Origin: Thelonectria olida
Lineage: Eukaryota > Ascomycota > Sordariomycetes > Hypocreales > Nectriaceae
Assembly: GCA_020736575.1 (NCBI GenBank)
Contig: JAGPYM010000001.1
Span: forward strand, 186,001 to 250,000
Direction: 5' to 3'
Length of the DNA: 64,000 bases
The notes below the pieces were generated by a model. It was not told the DNA's origin. It searched no databases and saw nothing but the letters and a program-made list of their open reading frames with translations. Both the position numbers and the translations under genes were made by a program. Positions 58,543 to 64,000 of this stretch are shown here, one piece after another. How positions within the stretch are numbered: the stretch's first letter is position 1; each line of letters begins with the position of its first letter.

Positions 58543-59623
58543 CTACTCTGGGGGAACGTAGGGCGTAACGAGCATCTCGCTAAACTTCTCCAGCTTTTCC
58601 TTGCCGCGCACCTCCTCGACCAGTAGCGGCATCTTGACCACGTTGAAGTCCTCGGCGTACAGCTCCTCGTACTGGTCCAGGTACTTGCGCTGCATCTTGC
58701 GCCGAGCGCCGCACTGCTCGCAGGGGTTGTCGTTCTTGGGGAAGAGCAGCTGGTTGACGACAATGGAGTGCGTGTCGATACCGTAGCCCGCCAGCTCCTG
58801 GATCATGCGCTCCGTCTCGTACAGGCTGAGGAACTCGGCGATGCACACGCAGACAAAGGTGGTCAGGTCGGCGTCCTGGAACTGCGTGTTGACCTCGGAG
58901 ATGGTCTCGCGCAGGGACTCGAGCTTCTCCGTCATCTCGTTGAGGCTTTGGCCGTTGGGCAGCGCGCCGTTGCTGCCAAGGAAGCCGTTGAGGAGGGGGC
59001 CGTACTGCGAGGACAGCTGGGAGATCTTGGCGAGGGCCTTTTCGAGGACTGAGGGGAACTGGAGGAAGCGGAGGGTGTGGCCGGTGGGTGCCGTGTCGAA
59101 GATGATGGTTTCGTAGGAGAGGGACTTGACCTGCTTGAGGACTTCGGCAAAGGACATGGCCTCGTCGATACCGGGGATCTAGGGGGTTATTCGAGTCAGC
59201 AAGACATTGGCGCCATGGGGTATTTGAAGTCTAACGAACCGCAAAGGCGAGGTCCTGAACCATGCCGCCAATGCCACCGCCCATGGCATTGACATCGTCG
59301 GCCTCGGCCTGGCCAGCCAGGAGATCTTGCATGCTGCCATTGGGATCGATCTCCATGGCGCTCAAGTTGTCGAAGCCGTTAACGAGGCGGGCCTCCTTGC
59401 CGAACTTTTGGGAAAAGGCATCCGAGAGGTTGTGCGCGGGGTCGGTGGAGATGAGCAGGACGGAGCGGCGGACGCGGGCGAGCTGGATGGCGAGCGAGCA
59501 CGAGGTGGTGGTCTTTCCGACGCCGCCCTTGCCGCCGACGAAGATCCAGCGGAGGCTGCGCTGGTCGAGGATGGACTGGAGCGAGGGCTCGAGGGCGTCC
59601 TCTGCGATGATGGCGGTGGACAT
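58543..59623 (-). CDS. GET3: GET3, ATPase for tail-anchored protein insertion (ArsA family), 339 aa
   Basis: Cytosolic homodimeric ATPase that shields tail-anchored membrane proteins and delivers them to the Get1/Get2 receptor at the ER. Exons 59240-59623 and 58543-59178, with a 61-bp intron (GTTCGT donor, CCTAG acceptor). The deviant P-loop GKGGVGKTT is at 31-39, with signature Lys32. Switch I is [10 protein letters not shown] (59-68) and switch [12 protein letters not shown] (156-165). The zinc-binding CEQC (Cys281, Cys284) holds the dimer together. The client-binding helical segment falls around 180-215 ([17 protein letters not shown]). Length is normal for fungi. A CA repeat sits just upstream of the ATG. 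Confidence 0.96.
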
Positions 59624-59636
59624 GGTGGCGGGTGCG

Positions 59637-59652
59637 TGTGTGTGTGTGTGTG
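59637..59652. repeat. (TG)8 run, (CA)8 on the GET3 strand
   Basis: Sixteen bases of alternating T and G ending 13 bases upstream of the GET3 start codon, so probably inside its 5' UTR. Confidence 0.9.
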
Positions 59653-59858
59653 GTGTTGAGAAGGAAGAGGAGGGCGAGGAGGGCAGGCGATGTTAGTGTT
59701 TGGCAACTGGGTTTGAAGCCAGGAACAACAAGGGATTCGCTAACAACGCTGAACCAGAATGGTGTTGAGTTCTGTCGTCAACGGCGGGCTGCCAGTATCT
59801 TCTAGAAGCTTGCAGTTCTTGTGGCGTTGGCAAAAGTGGGCGTGGCAGGTTTGTTGGA

Positions 59859-59869
59859 GGGGGGGGGGG
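59859..59869. repeat. Poly-G tract (11 G)
   Basis: Eleven consecutive G on the plus strand, about 240 bp upstream of the GET3 start (a C run on the GET3 strand). Confidence 0.9.
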
Positions 59870-61078
59870 CGCGTTCAAGTGGACAAAACTAATGTCATCA
59901 CACGCAATAGAACGACCAGCAGGATAGTGTTGGCTTATTTTGTCCGCAATTGACGTCCTGCGATGAACACAATGCATCGTCACCTCAGCCACAGTTACAC
60001 CGTCGCTCATCAAGACATCTATCTCGCTGGGAATCCCTGTTCCCAGATGCAACGGCCCTTGTTTGCTTTGTCCAGGTTCTTCAGCTCCGTACGTGGTATG
60101 TACGAATACTAGGACTTTTCACAAGACCCCTTCTGAACACCTCAGCACACTCCCCGCCAACCGCCACCTGTCAGTCCTACGCTACAACATCAGCTCTCAA
60201 GTCCTTAACCTCAGTTGAGGTACCAGCCGTTTTCGTACTCTTACTCTGGTCTCCTCCGGCCAGCGGGTCCCTCCCCCATCTCCCAGGCTGCCCAAGGCCG
60301 GCCCCGTCCACGGCACCTCGGGCGTCCACCCTTGAGGTCCAGTGGAGGAGACGGCGAGCGGCGTCAAGCGAGAAACTCACGACGACGAAGAGGAAAAGGT
60401 ATTATTGCATGGCATAGCAAACAAGGCGAGACAAAAGAGATACGCGTAAGATGGGGCATCTATCCCACGGGAAAAAGAAAACACCACAGACTAAAACCTG
60501 TATTGGGCTGGACTGGGCTGAGCTGGAGCTGGGTACCACTGCACAAGGCAGCGCCCAATTGTCTGTCTTCTTTTACGTAGGAAGCATCCTAGTTACTAAT
60601 AAAGCGCCTCTCGCTGGCATGAGACGTCGTTTCCATTGTCACTTTCAAATTTGTCGTGGCCTGTTTTGTCTGTTTCTCAGGACTAAAACAAACACGTCTT
60701 GCTGCCTCAGTCCTACTTCCCCAAGGGACTTGACATATCTGCTCCGCCTCCTTTCACTGCCCATTCACTCTTCAACGCTGCTGGTCTTCTTACAGCAAAC
60801 AAGAAAAGCAGTGAAACATACCTGAGCATACTACTAAAAGAGCGCGCGTTCGCCCATCGGCCTTTCCTTTCCAAGGCTTCTTCTCTCTCGTCTTGCATCC
60901 ATCTGCTCGTACTACCCCTCCGACGGCCCCAAGTTACCACACCCCACCTTTTGACGTCGAATCCCACGTCGCATCACCACCACCACCTCCCATCGTCACC
61001 TTTCACCTATCAACACCAAGACCCGAGATCAACCAGCTCTCCATTCGCAACCAAGAATAATTCAAAAGGAAAAAAAAA

Positions 61079-61498
61079 ATGGCAGGAGGACCCAACAAAG
61101 ACCCCATCACCTGCCACGTCCTCGACACCACCGCCGGCCGCCCTGCAAAGGGCATCCGCGTCCGTCTCGAAGGCGGCGCCACGCCCTCGTCGACGGCCCC
61201 GCCCGTCACCTTTGAGTCGGCCACCGACGACGACGGCCGCATCATCTCGTGGCTGCCCTACATCTCCGACCACGCCGCCGGCGAGGTCCCCGTCTACACC
61301 CTCCTCGACGTGCTCGCCCAGATCCAGGGCCAAGGCCCGACCACCTGGACCCTGCGCTTCGACACCGCCAGCTACTTTGGCGAGGACAAGACCTTCTTCC
61401 CAGAGGTCGTCGTCGCCTTCCGCGTCGAGGAGGGTCAGACCTACCATGTGCCCTTGCTGCTGAGCCCGTACAGCTACAGCACGTACCGCGGTAGCTAA
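61079..61498 (+). CDS. 5-hydroxyisourate hydrolase (transthyretin-related), 139 aa
   Basis: Second enzyme of uric acid breakdown: it hydrolyses 5-hydroxyisourate, made by urate oxidase, to OHCU on the way to allantoin. It is a single exon with an A-tract directly before the ATG. The family signatures are clear: ITCHVLDTTAGRPA near the N-terminus (catalytic His13), the variable middle with TDDDGRI, and the C-terminal tetrapeptide YRGS (136-139), which separates the enzyme from transthyretin proper. FFPEVVVAFRV and YHVPLLLSPYSYSTYRGS complete the fold. Length is normal. No peroxisomal signal is visible, so location is open. No other purine-catabolism gene is nearby. Confidence 0.95.
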   Translation: MAGGPNKDPITCHVLDTTAGRPAKGIRVRLEGGATPSSTAPPVTFESATDDDGRIISWLPYISDHAAGEVPVYTLLDVLAQIQGQGPTTWTLRFDTASYFGEDKTFFPEVVVAFRVEEGQTYHVPLLLSPYSYSTYRGS

Positions 61499-62042
61499 AC
61501 TCGTCCTCCGGCCGTGGATGTGCGGGCAGACAGAGGAGCCGTGTGCAGACGGAGAGATGCCGAGATACATCCAAGCAAACATGAAGGAATTGCATGCATA
61601 TCTAGAAAAAGAAAAGCGGTAGATCCAACAGATTTTCGAAGAGCGTCGTTAGGAAGAAACATGGTTATGATTTGACGATGAGCGATGATGGTTATTTTAT
61701 TCATCAACGAATATTCTAATCAGGGCAACTATTCTAGATTCCCAGTCTTGCCGTGTTTTCCGGTTTATGCTCGGTACGCAAGCCCTTTTCCCTGCCAGAG
61801 GGACATCCGTGTCCAACTTGATTTGATTCCAGTGTGCCGCCCTTGCTATTCACTTCCAAGTTTCCGTTGCCTTCTTTGCCGCCGTCCATAAAAAACTCCG
61901 CGCTGTCCAAAAGAATTGATAAAATGAGAGGAAGGCGATTCCGTATGTGTAATTCCGTCGTATCAGAATTGCTTGTCGTAATGTGCGTCGTGTATAGTCG
62001 TTAAGTTTGATCCTCCTCGTCGAGTCTCTTCTCCCAGATGAT
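61499..62042. other. Convergent 3' flanks, hydrolase / unrecognised 167-aa gene
   Basis: A 544-bp tail-to-tail spacer. No gene is visible. Confidence 0.5.
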
Positions 62043-62601
62043 TTAGTTCCTCCGCCACCTGCCCATGAGACCCTTCTTAGAACGGTGTGACGGCACGTCA
62101 GGCGAGGTGGGTGGCGTCTCTTCGTCTCTCCGGGATATGATGCTCTCGGTGCCGTCCTTGGAGAAGCGGACGCTTGACTGGGATTGGGACGGGCTAATAG
62201 CCTTGAGGCTGTCGGAGTCGGTGTGCTCAGTGTTGACTAGGGACAAGACGCTGTAGATGGCTTGTTCTTGGGGTGAGATTCGTCCATGGTTGGTGGTGTG
62301 GCGCTTCTTCTTCCTCAGAAACGAACGGTGGCTGCGAGAGAGAGCCCGCGTGGGGTCGATGTCTTCTTGGCTGATGCAGGCATTTCCTGACGTGTCTGCA
62401 TCGGGGTGAGGAAGGGTGGTGTTGCGAACTGCAGGGCATGTTAGCATTGATGCGTCATGATGAGAGATGTTGGGGAGACGAACCATCGTTGAAGGGTTCT
62501 GGGAAGCCAGTGTCTCGAGGCTCCCTCCGTCGAGTCTTGGTGGCGGTTGGGCTCGACTCCATAATTTGGATCTGAGGTACGGACTTAGATTTGGTCGACA
62601 T
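62043..62601 (-). CDS. Unrecognised small basic Ser-rich protein, 167 aa
   Basis: I do not recognise this protein. Two exons, 62484-62601 and 62043-62428, join across a 55-bp intron with a GTTCGT donor, a GCTAACA branch-like site and a GCAG acceptor; the frame closes. The N-terminus is MSTKSKSVPQIQIMESSPTA followed by TKTRRRE. A basic cluster HRSFLRKKKR could be a nuclear signal. A helical-looking ISPQEQAIYSVLSLVNTEH follows. Then comes a Ser-rich stretch with SQSQSSVRFS and RRDEETPPTSPDV, which resembles kinase target sites. The end is very basic (RSKKGLMGRWRRN). No transmembrane helix or signal peptide is visible. It may be a lineage-restricted regulatory protein, but that is a guess. Confidence 0.65.
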
Positions 62602-64000
62602 GTTTTTAGGAGGAGTTGATCGAAGGTGTGTTGTCTTGGAGGAGAAGAAGGAGAGTGAGAGCAAGTGAGAAAGAGAGAGAAGGTGGTTGGCTCTGAGGCA
62701 GCGATCCAAAGTCACTTTCAACTTTGAAGAGAGAGAAGCCGAATCAGGCAAGTACAAGATACAATGCGGCCGGTGTAAGCGCGATGCCTGTTTGGTCATG
62801 CAAGATGCCAAAGCCCCAAAGCCTGCAGCAGAAAACAAACAAAGGAGAATTGATCACTCGATGAAGAGAGGAGAAGAAATTGCTCTCGGGTCTGGAGTTT
62901 CGGTGGGAAAATACAAAAAGGCCTTTCTTTCTGGAAGAAATTAAGCCGTCCTTAGGGAGATGACGGGGAGTCAACAGGGCCAGGCGAGAATGAGAGGGGG
63001 GGGGAACAGAGCCCAGGCCAGGGTTTATTATGAAAATGGTAATACACCGATCAGCAGGGCGTTGTATTAGTCGATGCCGCTTGGCACACGGGTCGTAGTC
63101 GGGTCTTCGGAATCCAAGAGGCTTGGGGCGATGCTGGCTTGAGTACGAAGTAGCGGGCAAAGTGGTGACGAGAGCGCCTAGACACAGACGCACGCCACCG
63201 AAGGGGGCTTGGCTCACGCAGTCCGGCACTCGGCCAAGAAGTCAAACGTGCGAGTGTTTGCTTGCAGAATGCGCGGCCCTTTTGCCGCAAGCCGAGGACG
63301 ACAGCAGAGCAGGGGCGGAAGGGGAGGTATGACGAGTGGTGGAGCGAGGAGCCAAAAGTTGGGGACTTGGGAAAAATTGGCAAAACTCACCTCGACCTGG
63401 GTAAGGCCTGTAAGTTCGCTGCAAGATGACCCTTGGAGCCTGGCTTGAAAGCGTCCCCAACGGATCCGGGGTCAAGGATGTTTGCTAGTCAATCGCCCAA
63501 GCGCCCTGACGAAGAGTTTCGGAATGGGCCTTTTCCTCGAGCCAAGGCGTCAAGAACGTGGTAATTTGGCTTCGTGAGTCCGGGGTCAGCCCAGCGAGTG
63601 TCGGTGGCTGATGCGCTGCACTGATGAGGCTCGGCCAGAAGTTACCGGTCGACGGCGTCGTCAGCTGGAGGCTTCGCTGTGTTCCAGTGTGGTAATTGAA
63701 TTGTTGGGCGGCCGAAACGGCGCGAACGCGAAACGCGACAGCGACAGCGACAGCGACAGCGACAAAGCGAACCAACGAGGATGTTATTAATGCTATGGGC
63801 GACTGGACCTGCGCCTCGTCGACCGAGCTGAGGAGGTTTCAAGATTGGTGATGCCTAACGCCATTAAACATTCAAAGTCGCGGCTGTTAGGTGTTGCTCG
63901 GGGCGGGATGTGATATTTATATCCTTTCGTGGTCAACTCGATTAACTGCTGCCGGAACAATCAATCTGTCTCGTTCCCCCAACAGTTCAGTGAACATCTT
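62602..64000. other. Right flank, no gene supported
   Basis: About 1.4 kb: the leader and promoter of the 167-aa gene, with a GA-rich (CT-rich on the gene strand) run at 62630-62690, then sequence without convincing frames. A minus-strand frame at 63485-63775 that looks like it has a signal peptide comes from the GCGACA repeat and has no ATG start. Confidence 0.45.
63735..63764. repeat. (GCGACA)5 hexamer repeat
   Basis: Five tandem perfect copies of a 6-base unit in non-coding sequence. Confidence 0.9.

Larger units (their letters stand above)
59624..61078. promoter_or_regulatory. Divergent region, GET3 / 5-hydroxyisourate hydrolase
   Basis: About 1.45 kb between outward-facing starts. It has a (TG)8 run next to the GET3 ATG, an 11-G run at 59859-59869 and a C/T- and CA-rich leader before the hydrolase ATG, ending in an A-tract (about 61068-61080). 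A 254-codon frame from 60699 begins at a non-ATG codon and runs out of frame through the hydrolase gene, so it is rejected. Confidence 0.5.

Noticed and set aside
60699..61463. 254-codon plus-strand frame over the start of the 5-hydroxyisourate hydrolase gene
   Set aside because: Non-ATG start, Pro/Ser/Thr low complexity, and out of frame with a well-supported enzyme.
63485..63775. Minus-strand frame resembling a secreted protein with signal peptide
   Set aside because: The hydrophobic VAVAVAVAF start is just the translated GCGACA repeat, and the start codon is TTG.

Overview
This window looks like nuclear chromosomal DNA from a filamentous ascomycete (Pezizomycotina). The protein sequences point to the Sordariomycetes, most likely Hypocreales; that placement is inference from remembered family likeness, not from a search. 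The support is consistent: genes on both strands, each with one to three introns of about 47 to 80 bp, GTnnGT-type donors, CTAAC/CTGAC-like branch sites, and pyrimidine-rich leaders. I see no transposon, RIP-mutated repeat, CRISPR array, tRNA or rRNA gene.

I could build 20 protein-coding genes, and the spliced length of every model is a multiple of three. From left to right: GCP3/Spc98 (-) and HFI1/ADA1 (+), divergent; the PKA regulatory subunit (+) facing SPF27 (-); an STF2/TMA10-like gene (-); SPT6 (-) divergent from a STE7-type MAPKK (+); a HAD phosphatase (-) divergent from a large BFA/aromatic-exporter-like membrane protein (+); DPB2 (-) sharing a 341-bp promoter with an unrecognised, possibly mitochondrial protein (+); SNF1 (+) facing isocitrate lyase (-); neutral trehalase (-); a Yippee protein (-); DUG1 (-) divergent from MPE1 (+); GET3 (-) divergent from 5-hydroxyisourate hydrolase (+); and an unrecognised 167-residue protein (-).

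Most of this is core housekeeping: microtubule nucleation, SAGA, splicing, transcription elongation, replication, mRNA 3' processing and tail-anchored protein insertion. About 38 kb (11.1-49.3 kb) also holds PKA-R, STE7, SNF1, isocitrate lyase and a neutral trehalase with a PKA-type site. These are nutrient-signalling regulators and two of their classical targets, but nothing shows that the grouping is more than chance.

I found no clearly new system. The best leads are small. The STF2-like gene has its start codon split by a 376-bp intron, with no ATG in leader or intron. MPE1 has a stop-free 51-bp intron. DUG1 has an in-frame mitochondrial-type extension. An MluI cell-cycle box lies in the DPB2 promoter. 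Two unrecognised proteins, a possible uORF before PKA-R, and C/G and CA tracts near start sites complete the list.
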